A stretch of 64,000 nt of DNA, from contig CAMGYJ010000011.1 in NCBI GenBank assembly GCA_946122785.1, positions 41,442,513 to 41,506,512 on the forward strand. Reading direction: 5' to 3'. This document shows, piece after piece, positions 12,522-23,639 of this stretch. Numbering within the stretch: position 1 is the first letter of the stretch; every line of letters starts with the position of its first letter. The position numbers and the translations under genes were made by a program. Source of the stretch: Linum tenue (Eukaryota; Streptophyta; Magnoliopsida; Malpighiales; Linaceae). Below the pieces are notes generated by a model. It was not told the DNA's origin. It saw only the letters and a program-made list of their open reading frames with translations, and did not search any database.

Positions 12522-12905
12522 CATAGTTGTCACGCCGGCCGGCGTGCCACCGGTTGTATCGGGTTCAACCGGTACCAGTCATAAAACCGGCGTGACACTA
12601 CAGGTATGACCGGCATGATCGATATACGAATCTCTAAGTAAAATGACCTTATTTTAGAGAATTTAATTGATAAAAATTATTTTATTATTTATTTTATGAG
12701 TATAAAAGTTAAATATCGATGTTATTTGTTGGATTCAAGTATAAATGTTTAGGTATTGACGTTAAATGTCATGTTTAAATATGAGTATTTATAATTTTAT
12801 TTGTAATATTGACCGGCATGAACCGACACAAACCGTTATGTGCCACCGGTTGAACCATTCCACTGTTAAACCGGCACACTTTTATAAACCGGTTTGACAA
12901 CCTTT
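12522..12905. mobile_element. hAT-type MITE, 384 bp
   Basis: The left end is CATAGTTGTCACGCCGG; the right end is the near-complement GGTTTGACAACCTTT. Flanks are a perfect 8-bp duplication CGCCAGAG (12514-12521 and 12906-12913). The interior repeats ACCGG and GGCATGA words and encodes nothing. Confidence 0.8.
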
Positions 12906-12913
12906 CGCCAGAG

Positions 12914-14139
12914 AAACAAATAGGCGCCAAGTTTAGAATTATAGAAGTGTGCGGATTGCAAAGGCGGGCACCAAATGAAAAAAAGTAAAATTTTGGCGGC
13001 AGGTTAAATTTTTGGGCAAAGAAATAAAAGGGGTTTAGGTTTGGGGAAAAACCCAGCTCAATTTCCCCTTCCCGGAGAGCACTGGTTCCGCAGCAAACAA
13101 TCCCTTTGTGGCTACAGGTATCAAATCCCTTCATTTGTCATTTGAACGACCTGGAGAAATTTGCATTTGTTGTTTTATTTTGTATCTACGTGATCAAATA
13201 TTAAATTTTTTCTTGACACTCAATACTTATTCAGAATTAGAAAAAAGAAAAAATGGTGGTGATTAGACAAAAAGATGGTAGCAGTGGGTTCTCCATGCCT
13301 ACGGTTTCCTTAAATAATTAACCCAGCCTTAATCGGTCGGAATTGTATCACGGGTTGATCCATATCGGATCACATTGGACCAAACTGATTCTTGGACCAG
13401 ACCATACCGAATCGAATATATTGTGATCCGATCCTCAATCTTATAAATTTTATAAATACTGAAAAAAGTTAACTGAATTAACTTTTGGATAGGACCAAAT
13501 AAGACAAAATCGGATGAAATACACTATTGATCTTATCTTTGATCCTAAGATGCCTTGCACTATTGAATAGCAATTTTATGATAAATCTACATATTAAAAG
13601 AATAAAAAAATCCAATGATACAAATAATAGAAACTAAAGAAAGTGAGATTTAGATAAAAAAAAATTAGGAAGTGTCTTTGAAAATTCATTCTAATGCACC
13701 TTTGTTAATCGAGATATCGAATGAAATTTTTTTCTTTACGATTAGTATATAGAAATTGAAATTTGATCATAACTTAATAGAACCCGAAATTGAAATTAAG
13801 ATGTAGAAATTTGGGCCTTCATAATTGTATAATGGAGGCCAAAATCCTGCAGCACCATTTGAGTATGAGTGAAAAAAAGGATTATAAATATTAGAAGTAG
13901 GGATTGAACCCACGTCCTCCAAGAATACAAATAGTACATCATTACGAAGATGCCCCAATCCCCAACCTGCCTCTGTCTCTGCCCAAAATCCATTCTTAAT
14001 TTATTATTAAAAAAAATAACCAACCTGCCTCTGTCCTTGCCCAAAATCCATTCTTAATTTATTATTAAAAAAATAACCAATCAGCTAGAAAGTTTAGGTA
14101 ACATTAACAATACTTCATCTTTATATATATTAATTAGAA
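12914..14139. other. Intergenic DNA with degenerate repeats, no gene seen
   Basis: This is AT-rich sequence with CGGATC/GGATCA-rich patches near 13330-13560 that look like a decayed MITE without clear ends. No supported gene was found. Confidence 0.4.
13962..14076. repeat. 58-bp tandem duplication
   Basis: Two adjacent copies (13962-14019 and 14020-14076) begin CCAACCTGCCTCTGTC and end in a run of A. They differ by a couple of bases and one A in the homopolymer, which indicates a recent slippage or duplication. Confidence 0.8.
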
Positions 14140-14147
14140 GTTAAAAG

Positions 14148-14852
14148 TAGGGGTGGGCATTGGGTGGGTCGGGCGGATTTTGACCATAAAATGCACCCAC
14201 CCGCGCTTAAATGGATTCATAATTTTTAACCCACCACCCACCCACATCTAGTCTCGGGTTGGGTCGGGCGGATGGTGGATGATTTGGGTGGGTTTGTGGG
14301 TTCACCCACATCACAATGTATATAATATAAAGGAGTCAACTTGACATGATAATAGGCGAAGAGAGTTATCTGGGGAAACAAGAAGATGAAATAGGGCGAA
14401 AAATGTCAAATTAGTTCTTAAAATGGATAGAAATTCTATTATGAAAGAGTTTTCTACAGATTGAGATGATTTTCAGGTGCAAGGAACTAAGAAAAATAAT
14501 TCCACAAAGGAAAGAGCAGTGATCTATGCACAAGAATTACAAGAACAAAATAAAGGGAACAAGAGGGGATCGCTATTTGGAAGGTTGGCTTTGAGGTTCA
14601 AACTCCAGGAGCATTCCTAGTTTATGTCTAACGTCTCCACTCTCCCCTCTCTAGCACCGACGACTTTGATCTTTTTGTTGTTGGGTTGAGCGGGTCACCC
14701 GCGCACCCACCCACAACCCACCCACCACCCGGCGGATGGCTCCCAACGCAACCCGTCACCCACCCATAGACCCACCCACTTAACGAAATTCGGGTCAAAT
14801 GCGGGTGGGTCGGCCCAAACCCGCGGATGATCCGCCCGCATGCCCAGCCCTA
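14148..14852. mobile_element. hAT-type MITE, 705 bp
   Basis: The ends are TAGGGGTGGGCATTGGG and its near-complement GCATGCCCAGCCCTA. Flanks are a perfect 8-bp duplication GTTAAAAG (14140-14147 and 14853-14860). Both subterminal regions are packed with CCCACCC/GGGTGGG words; the centre is AT-rich and non-coding. Confidence 0.85.
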
Positions 14853-14860
14853 GTTAAAAG

Positions 14861-15734
14861 TATGCAAATTTAATCGGATCGGATCAATCCTTTGGTTTTG
14901 GCATAAATAGAAACCAAAAACAGACCATTCTTTAAATAGTGTAACTGGAAGCAGATCAAACGACGGGTCGGTGGGTTTGATACATTTAATATTTTATAAT
15001 TTATATCTCAATATTTAAAGGACATCACACAACATAATAAGTATAATAGTAATTAAAAAAATATTATTTATTCTCCACTTTTAGAAGTCGATGGCATTGT
15101 GTAGTGCGATTAGAAAATATGATGAGTATTCAATAGTATAAATAAAAGACAATATTTTGTTATGTAAAAATATGGTGCGGGTCATTGGGGGTGATCCGCA
15201 ATCTACCCACCACCCACCCAATTAAGTGTTGGTAGAAGATTTATCAATCCGCAATCCATCCACATCAATCACCTACTCACTGAAATTTGGGTTATTTTAA
15301 GGGTGGATCAATATCAAACCGCAGATAAACCACCCACGTGTCCAACCCTTATGTTATGGTCCACTTAAATAGACCTGCAGGATTACAATGTAGCCTATAA
15401 GTTATAAAACTGGATCAAAATATGGAATGGTTCTGGAAACATGATTTAACAGATAATACAGAGATTTCATTGCAAGAGTAAACAAGTTAGTAGACAAGGG
15501 GTCTCTTGCCTTACCCCTTTATTGGTTGAGAAGAAACCACATAAATCACGATGAACTGATATACGAGACTAGGCAGTATAGACACACTCACGAATCCATT
15601 GTAAAAAATCTTGAGAAAATCCCATCACCGACTTAGACTCAAATAGAAATTTTCAATTAACTAAATGTTCTAAAGCCTTCATCAAATCTACTCTATTGGC
15701 ACAATGAGAATATAAGTGTTTTATATTATATCCC
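14861..15734. other. Intergenic DNA, decayed MITE remnants
   Basis: A second CCACCCACC-rich patch (15180-15355) resembles one end of the preceding MITE family but has no partner or target duplication that I could find. No gene is seen. Confidence 0.4.
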
Positions 15735-15830
15735 CTCTAACTCGGAAAAAATCCCACTGTACACACGTTCTTAAAAAAAATTCCCAAAATACATAAGTTA
15801 TAAAAAAATTTCCCAAAGTACACATGTTTG

Positions 15831-16158
15831 GCATTCACCGTGTTTGACAAACGCAGTGAAGGTAATCACCGCGTTTGTCAAAGACGGTGAATATTTCACC
15901 GTTTAAAACAAAAACGGTGACGTATTCACCGCCTTTATCTAAAACGGTGATGTATTCACCGCGTTTGGAGAGGACGGTGAATACATCACCGTTTTAGTTG
16001 ACAACGGTGAATACATTCACCGTTTTTGGTTAACGCGGTGATGTATTCCCACGTTTCCCACCCCTGTTAGGTCAAAATTAGGTCACACCTACCTATTATT
16101 CACCGTTTGAGACAAACGCGGTGATGGTGTTCACCGTTTTTGACAAAAACGGTGAATA
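15831..16158. repeat. Left subterminal hairpin array of the MULE
   Basis: Successive units have the form TTCACCG, a T/A-rich loop, then CGGTGA at a spacing of about 30-40 bp, for example CACCGTTTTTGACAAAAACGGTGA. Each unit is a short perfect or near-perfect palindrome, and the chain is mirrored at the other end of the element. Confidence 0.85.
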
Positions 16159-16346
16159 ATAGGCAGATTTTTCTATAAATACCAACCCTCCAGCAGAAGT
16201 AAAAACATAGCCACTCCCCCCTTCTTCAAATTTCAGCAACAAAAATCGAGCATAATACACAGAACAGACATTTTTCGGTATGTTGAGACTTTTCGTATTG
16301 TAGTCTAATTATGTTTTTAGTAGTTATAGTATGATGTTGTTGTTAG

Positions 16347-18815
16347 TTAGTTGAATTTATGTTCGTTAGTTATGAGATTAGGATGACTTACCAACGAACC
16401 CATCACAGCACCTTGCTTTGACACCCATCTCATGGTGAACTTCCGATACCACTGCATGTACCCATCGTGGTAGCCCATCGGTCTCGTCTCCGGCATCCCT
16501 TGCACCACCCATTGGTGTCGATTCTCCCAGATGTTGATGTAGAATCCATGCTTTCGCTGCCAGTTCTTTGACGAATGTCGGAGGTCGATAGCATGTAGCT
16601 CCCTGAAACCTGCTGGCGGGTCTTGTGGAATTGGCTGCTCCATTCGATATTGCCTCAGGGATCGATCGGGTAGGTGCCATTCCACCATGTGCCAGCAGAT
16701 TAATGGCACCTTGCACAACCATGTGTCGTGATCCAGAGGGTGCCTAAGATGATGCAGCTCAACCACTTCACGTGGATATGGATCCCATATAACCTATATC
16801 CATTCAAAAAATCGGAATTAACGACCATTTACTTTGACAAAATTTAACTTGTTCAAATATGGACAAAACATGATTACCTGATTCCACCATGGTTTATCTA
16901 ACTCAGAATAGTGATGGCAATGGGGCGGGGCGGGGCGGGTACCTCAATTCCCATGGCCCGTCCCACGCTACTACGGGTCGGGGCGGGTAAAACCCGCGTG
17001 GGTACGGGGCGGGGCGGGTCGACCCGCTCTTACATGTTTTTTTTTTTTTAAAAAGTAAATTTTACTTTTTACAATAAAATGTAGGAAAAACACTTTAAGA
17101 ATGAAAAATATAGATAATAGAATGGATAATTGAGCCTAACAAGTTGAAAGATCGACTCTAACTAGTTGAACAAAAGTCAAAATAGGAGAAATATGTATAG
17201 ATATTGTAAGAAATTGAGATAAAATGAGTCTAGAACGGGGCGGGGTGGGGCAGGGCGGGTCGGAAGTAGATACCCATGCCCCGCCCCACGCTACTGCGGG
17301 TCGGGTAATACCCGTCCCATCGCGGGTCAGGTCGGGTAATACCCGCGGGGCGGGTTGAAATTGCCATCACTAACTCAGAACGATAAAACAGTAACGAATG
17401 CTCAGGTTGATGGTCATTCGTATTTTTTCCTATCCACCTTGTAAGTAAAAGTACGGAATCAATTTAATTGAAATATAGCTAAGCATATAATAAATTAAAT
17501 TGGTCTAAGTACGGAATTAAATTTAGCTAAGCATGTAATCAAAATTAAATTGGGCTAAGTACGGAATACATTCAAATTAAATATAGCTAATGTAATAAAA
17601 TTTAAATTGGGCTAAGTACGGGATAAATTCAATTGATTTCTAGCTCAAGCATGTAATAAAATTTAAATTGAGCTAAGTACGAAATAAACTTACTTGACAC
17701 CATATGGGAGATTTTGCAGAAAGTTGAGCTCATCATCGTTTCTTCGGTATGGACGTGGGTCGAGAGGTGCGAACATTGGAAGATGCTCCCATGCCCACAG
17801 TTGTAGGATGAACATCGCAGCGCCAGCTTGCTTTGCCCCAACCTTCGAGCAAGTACACAACTCCCGGTATACGCCCGCTAGCATGGCCGATCCCCAACTC
17901 TTTTGCCCGATTGCATCCCAATCACCTGTGAGCAACTCCAACCATATGCCTTGAATCCACCGGTTGGACTTGTCGGGGAACAAAAATCCACCCACCAAAC
18001 CGATGAGGTAGATGCGGGCGTAGCGCTCGACTTGTTCTTCCGGTGTCTCGTCATTGATTACAACCTCTTGCTGGATGTGAGACACCAGCCACGAGACCGA
18101 CACTTGGCCCGCATTCAACGGTGGATGCCCCCGTCCTTGGATTGGAGTGGTGGTCGGCATGTCAAAGCCCAAACGATCACGTATGAGCGGCCCCCAACCT
18201 ACTTCGGGTTTGGTCTGGGGACCAATGACAGCATCCCCAGAAATAGGCATCCCGGTGAGGATCACCACGTCTTTGAGGGTGATCGTCATTTCCCCCTCCG
18301 GAAGGTGGAACGTATGGGTTTCGGGACGCCATCGTTCCGCCATTGCCGTAAGCAGATCGTTGTCGATTTCGATCCGCAAGAAATGGCGCAACATTCCCAA
18401 ACCTGTCCTCGCTATATAGGGCTCCAACCTTGGATGCCAAGCGGGCAAGTTATTGGTCCCTTTATGAACCACGGGAACAAGCGATTCCTAAAAAAAATAG
18501 GGAAAACAACGATTTATTAGATTAAATAAAGCAAAATAAAACCTTAGAAAATAATAAAATAAAGCAAGAATACTCAAAAAATTACCGGATTGTTATCCCA
18601 AATAGCACGGGAGCGATGAGCTTCTTGATCGGTTAAGAGACTCGCATCCCTTGGGCCATAATGGATATACAATCGAGGATCGTATATCTCGGCACCCATC
18701 TATAAAAAAGTAATGAAATCAGAGATTGTTTTGATAAAAAAAACAAAAAATCAGATTGTTTCGATTAAAAAAAATTCATAAACAAAAAACCTACACGAAG
18801 AGCCTCTTCGTCCAT
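16347..18815 (-). CDS. Plant mobile domain (MAIN-like) protein in a MULE
   Basis: Exons on the minus strand are 18795-18815 (MDEEALR), 18586-18699 (MGAEIYDPRL to WDNNP), about 17692-18487 (ESLVPVVHKGTNNLPAWHP to LNFLQNLPYG) and about 16347-16793 (VIWDPYPREVVELHHLRHPL to NEHKFN). The first two junctions are in phase with clear GT-AG sites; the last junction is less certain. The body matches the plant mobile domain of MAIN/MAIL1-like proteins: RTGLGMLRHF, LLTAMAERWRPETHTFHLP, GEMTITLKDVVILTGMPISG, then VPLICWHMVEWHLPDRSLRQ and ELHAIDLR. These domains occur both in host proteins and in transposons. The position between MULE ends makes this a transposon-carried copy. The frame is open, and a hAT MITE lies in the last intron. 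Confidence 0.75.
16919..17372. mobile_element. hAT-type MITE in an intron, 454 bp
   Basis: The ends are TAGTGATGGCAATGGGGC and its near-complement TTGAAATTGCCATCACTA. Flanks are a perfect 8-bp duplication ACTCAGAA (16911-16918 and 17373-17380). Subterminal DNA consists of GGGGCGGGGCGGG words; the centre is AT-rich. It lies between the last two exons of the plant-mobile-domain gene. Confidence 0.85.
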
Positions 18816-19093
18816 TTTTTGGCGTAGGCCGGACAGAGGTTCGACGAGTTTAGGTGTAAGGGACGGGAACTTAGCGGGACGGGGGCTTTAGGGTCAAACT
18901 CTAGTAATTCTTTCTGATGTGGAAGATCGGACTTAGCCGCAACCACAGAGCATACTTAGAACGAGACTAGAGCGGATAAATTGAGGGAGAAAGAAGTGAA
19001 ATGTTTGTGGGGTGAGTTAAAAGTGAAAGGGGAAGGGGGTATTTATAGTTGTGGGAAGGGGGGAGGCGCCTGCGCAGCATTCAATTGGAGCGC

Positions 19094-19541
19094 CTTCACC
19101 GCGTTAGTCGAACGCGGTGAAGTCATCGCTGTAAACAAACACGGTCAATTGATAGGGGACGTGGCGTGTTGTGAGGCGTCGGATCGTGGGAAGAAAACCA
19201 CGATCCGCGCCTCACCGCATCCAACGGCCACGGTGAAAGCACAATGGCCCGGATCGCTGACGTAAACAAACACGGGGTATTCACCGTGTTTGTCTAACGC
19301 GGTGAATACCCCGCGTTTGTCCACGTCAGCTCCTTCACCGCGTTTAATAAAAACGGTGAAGTCCTCACCGTTTTAAACTAAAACGGTGATAGCTTCACCG
19401 TTTCAGTTTAAAACGGTGAGGACTTCACCATTTTAGACTAAGACGGTGAAGGCATCACCGTTTTATTTTAAAACGGTGAAATGTTCACCGTTTTTATTAA
19501 ACGCAGTGATAATCTTCACCACCTTTGTCAAAAACGGTGAT
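19094..19541. repeat. Right subterminal hairpin array of the MULE
   Basis: This is the same CACCG-loop-CGGTGA unit as in the left array, about ten consecutive palindromes between 19267 and 19541 and a looser pair from 19094. It lies upstream of the plant-mobile-domain gene, so it could also be read as that gene's promoter region. Confidence 0.8.
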
Positions 19542-19640
19542 GCCCAAACATGTGTACTTTTGGAAATTTTTTTATAACTTATGTATTTTGGGAATTTTTT
19601 TTAAGAACGTGTGTACTTTGGGATTTTTTCCCTCTAACTC

Positions 19641-21059
19641 CCGAGCCATAAGTATGTTATTGACTATTCTTTGTTCACTTATAATGCAGATTGATTTGGA
19701 CTAATAATGCTCCTAAGAACATTCCTCATCCTAGCTGCCAAATTTTTTTATATGATTTTATATAGAACATTCACACAAGAAATCGGCATAAAGTTGCAGT
19801 AGGTATTTTGGTATAAGAGTAACAGCTGTAGAGTTAACTGAAGTGAAGAGATTTACCCATATTGAAGATGGCTAAGCACTTGAGCAACAATATCAGCTCC
19901 AATAATGTGCCATGTCCTATGATAAACCGTAACCTACTATGAACCCCTTAGGCTTTGGTGCTCGATGACTATCCATAGCAGCAAGCAACCACTACATTCC
20001 TCGTATATATCCTCTCCAAATAATTTAGCATATAAACTGTGCTGCTCCTCTTTGCACAAAATTTTTAACAATAACTTCTCGAATTAATATCTCTCGATCG
20101 ATCTGCATTAACATTTGTATCAGCAACACCAAACAGTTTTGATAATATCCCAAAACCTCTTCTACCATATATAAATTCTTTTCTTATAGGTTATGTATTT
20201 GTTCTTCTATTAATTTTTTTTTCTTTCCGGTAAGTTTCTTCATTGGGAGTTCTTTGATTAGAAAATAAAAGTAAATTATAGAATTCGTAAAAATAAGTAA
20301 AATACAGAGTGAACCTTAAAAAATGATAGTACTAGTTATAAGTGGTGAATTTTACCATGCACTAATAAATTATATGTTATACTGGCACTTCTCAATAAAA
20401 TCAATTCATAATATTAATCATCACAAAATAACACTTCCAATCTTTGAATGGAGTAAATTTTAATAAAGAATCCTCTTTTTCATAAATCAACAGCTCTTGC
20501 AATAATCCCCTCGCAAATTTAAATAAAAATTAAATAACTTATAAAAATTATAAGGAATACAACTTTTATCATAGACATAGTTTCGAAATGTACGTGGATT
20601 GCTGAAAAGGGAAGGTAATCTATTCCCAAAATCCTGTATATCCAAAAAGAATTCATGTTTTGAAAATTCATTCCTAGTATAAATTGTAGTCCTTAAAAAT
20701 TTATGCGAAATAAAAAAAATTCACGACGATCGGATACCCGAACACAAAGATACGTTCGTACGAAGTTTCCACCTAGGTTAGGATTTAAAAAAAAAAGACC
20801 ATGGTGGGGGTGCGGTCTGCAAACAAACCGCATGGTGTGGGTGCGGTTTGCAACCAAACCGCCACGACCCCATGCGGTTTGCAAAACCGCCCCTACCATT
20901 GCGGTTTTCATCGAAAAACGCGCCTCGGGTGGCGGTTTTTGGGAAAGGGTGCTATTTTTGGAATTTTTCGGAATTGTGTGCTATTTTTGGGATTTTTTTT
21001 TAAACAGTGCTATTTCTGGAAAAATCCCTAAATTTTTCCTCCCAGGAGATTAACATACA
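19641..21059. other. Intergenic DNA with a MULE-like TIR remnant
   Basis: Sequence at about 20560-20790 is shared with 170-480 near the window start, partly direct and partly inverted. It is followed by GCGGTTTGCAAACCGC-rich DNA and a GGAAAAATCCCTA end at about 21020, the complement of the GGGATTTTTCC word at 87. This points to one dispersed TIR-element family. No gene is supported. Confidence 0.45.
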
Positions 21060-21902
21060 TAGAACTTCAGTCTCATTTCCCATAACTCCCACCTGTGAGT
21101 ATATTCCCATATAAATCAATCTTTAGTCTTATAGTACTTCTTGAATTCCTGCTCTTTACCATGCTTTGGAAGGAATTTGGTACTTCTGTCTAAGACTATA
21201 CACCTCTATTCCACTATAAAAGATTATGAGGTAAGGCATTCTAACACTTCTAGTTGAGCCACAACAAACGCTACCTTCACTCTTTAACGAGTGTCAGAAT
21301 AGTGAGTCTTATTTAACTTCTTTTATATGACATTTATTTGCTCCTGTTTCTACTATAGTCGGTGCATATTTGAACATTATATTCTATCATAACCAGGATG
21401 AAGCCTCCAGAAAATGAAATACTTACAACAAAATTTATTATGATTTTCCGGCGATACATTCATAATTAATGATTATGCTTTGACCCATAAGCATTTATAG
21501 TTTATTATCACGATCTACCAATTTGATTTATGATTCAACTAGTTTCACAAAGATTTCTTTATCATTAAGTCAACTGGATTTTTAAGACCAATTCAACTCT
21601 CAGCTACGTTGATAGTATACATCTCTTTCCAACTGAAAACAAAAAGTGCCACAAGAATTTATCTCGAACATCTACGCTTCATAGGTAGATAATCAATTAC
21701 ACGATGAGAATGAATTACAACTGAAATATCAATTAAACTTTAGAACATAATAGAGATGCAACAAACACTTAGTACAACGACAGGAGAGCAATTAAACCAA
21801 ATAATAACCTTCCTCCAAAGAGATCCACAAACAAATTAGAGAAGCCAAACAACCAGAAACCAACATCCACACATAATTTAATCATGCATACCATGATCAT
21901 AA

Positions 21903-23514
21903 TCAGTTCACAAAGGCACAACGTTTCCTAATCTCCCCTTCGTTTCCTGTCAGGACACCAATCCTACCCATCTTCTCCATTGATTCACCAAAATCCCTAC
22001 CAAAAGTTGCCCCAGCAGCAGCAGAGGTGGACTGGCGGTTGACATAAGCTCGAGTTACATGATCATTAAGAAGTGCTGCATCAGAGACAAGGAGACCTCT
22101 GTTTTGCTTTACAGCTTTGTAGAAATGTGCATCAGAAATCTTGGAACTTCCTTGGTCCAGCTCAAGAACTGGGCCGCCGCCACCAGGCTTGCATTTCTTC
22201 TTCAGTTCGGAGGCAAAGGTTGGATCCAGGGCCGGGTCGGTATCGCTTCTCCCCGTGAAGTTGTATAGTCTATCGTTGATCACGAAACAACTTGTAACGC
22301 CGATGGTGTGCGCTCCTGAAAGCAATAGGATAAAGAAAAATCGTCTGTTAATAAATGGTATAAGATGAAGTTCTACAATTTTTTTCGTGATCTATATTGA
22401 CGTGGTGGTATTTACAATTTTTTCATGAAAAGATCATAGTGGTAGACTAGATAGTGAAAATTACATTTGAGATCATACGAGAACTTGAAATCCACCCATA
22501 CCAAATGAATTTATTGTCAATAGAAAATTATCCTAACTAGACGTACAACTAAGACACGCATTGTTTGTTTAGTTTAATGATTGAACGAGACTCTAAACTT
22601 AAACCTTAATTATTTTTAATTGTACTAGGAATTTATTAATGATGTCAAAGGGTTTAGCATGTTGAAAATTTTGAAACCCATTGACATATTTTATCGGTTG
22701 TAACAACGATAAATTATTTGAATTATTTTTACCTGACAAAACAGCCAGGTCTTTCTTAGTTAAACCCTTCGATGCAAAGTTTTGTTTGAGTTGAGCTATG
22801 TTGAAATTCGAGGAGGGTAAATTTTCGTCTGCCTCCTTGCTAAGTGAGATTCTTCCATCTCTACGTCCAGTTTCAGCTTTCCAAAATGATCCACCTGTCT
22901 GAAAATATAGTAAAAAAAACCCAGAGAAAGAACATACGTAAATAAAACATTTAAAAAAAAATATATAGTAATTCGTGGGACGAGCCTAGAACATTACCAG
23001 TCGAACCGCATCACGAGCAGCCAGGGCCAATATGTCGGCACAAGAAACCACACCGGGACAACTCGTCTCAATCGCAGACTTCACATCATCAATCACGTCG
23101 TAACCTCTTAAGCTGAAGTTGGGCGATGCATCTTTCTCTGCGTCACCTTCCTCTGCTGCATCCAAAAGCACTGAAGCCTCACATCCCTTCAAAAAATGCA
23201 CATTAATTATAACGTCATTTGCATATATGTCAATAACGTCTTCTGACATAAGAGAGCATGTATGTAACTTGTAGCAACTTAATTACTCGAACGAAGCAGT
23301 CATGGAAATGGAGCCTGAGCAATGCGGCAGCAACGGTGACGTCCTTGGAGATGGCCTTGCGAATAGTCTTAAGAGCTATGGTCTCTGCATCAGGGCAGCT
23401 CTCATCGTAGTAACCGGTTCGCAGACCGGCTCCATCGACCCGGTTCGGGCCTGAAACAGCGAGAAGAACTAGCTGGATGAAGAAAATCGACACAACCCTT
23501 GTCTGAACCGCCAT
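21903..23514 (-). CDS. Class III peroxidase, copy A
   Basis: Four exons on the minus strand, 23287-23514, 22998-23186, 22733-22898 and 21903-22315, give 331 residues. This is the classical four-exon peroxidase structure. A signal peptide (about residues 1-29) points to the secretory route and apoplast. Conserved sites are visible: distal helix [14 protein letters not shown] with Arg and His, [26 protein letters not shown], and the proximal heme-ligand histidine in LSGAHTIG. Eight disulphide-type cysteines are present. The [14 protein letters not shown] variant and DPALDP segment recall the peroxidase 3/27/39 group. Role: H2O2-dependent oxidation of phenolics in the wall. One extra Ala codon in the run before GATFGRDF separates A from C. 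No damage is seen. Confidence 0.92.
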
Positions 23515-23595
23515 TTCTCTGTGTATATGAATTATGATGAAAGGCAGCAGCTAAGGTGTCAGTGGTTGCGATGAAAGAGTTAGTGTTGTGCTGCT

Positions 23596-23605
23596 GTTTA
23601 TATAG
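23596..23605 (-). promoter_or_regulatory. TATA box of peroxidase A
   Basis: The minus strand reads CTATATAAAC about 85 bp before the start codon. The same site is conserved at the equivalent position in copies B and C, so all three copies kept a proximal promoter. Confidence 0.65.
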
Positions 23606-23639
23606 TTCAGTAGAACTAACTTATTCGTTACAATATTAT

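Larger units (their letters stand above)
15744..19631. mobile_element. MULE carrying a plant-mobile-domain gene
   Basis: The left end is GGAAAAAATCCCACTGTACA; the right end is the complement-type GTGTACTTTGGGATTTTTTCC. TIR similarity continues inward for about 90 bp. The flanks are a perfect 9-bp duplication CTCTAACTC (15735-15743 and 19632-19640). The element is 3.9 kb. It has no mudrA transposase; its only gene is the minus-strand plant-mobile-domain gene. Both subterminal zones are arrays of CACCG/CGGTG palindromes. Confidence 0.85.

Noticed and set aside
15095..15106. GTAGTG word as a possible 3' end of the CACTA at 7897
   Set aside because: It is not preceded by the TTT(T)G of the terminus, has no subterminal repeats and lies beyond two unrelated MITEs.
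17903..18520. Plus-strand ORF of 205 residues
   Set aside because: Shadow of the plant-mobile-domain exon on the other strand.
22141..22368. Plus-strand ORFs across peroxidase exon 4
   Set aside because: Antisense shadows; they recur at 35237 only because the gene is duplicated.
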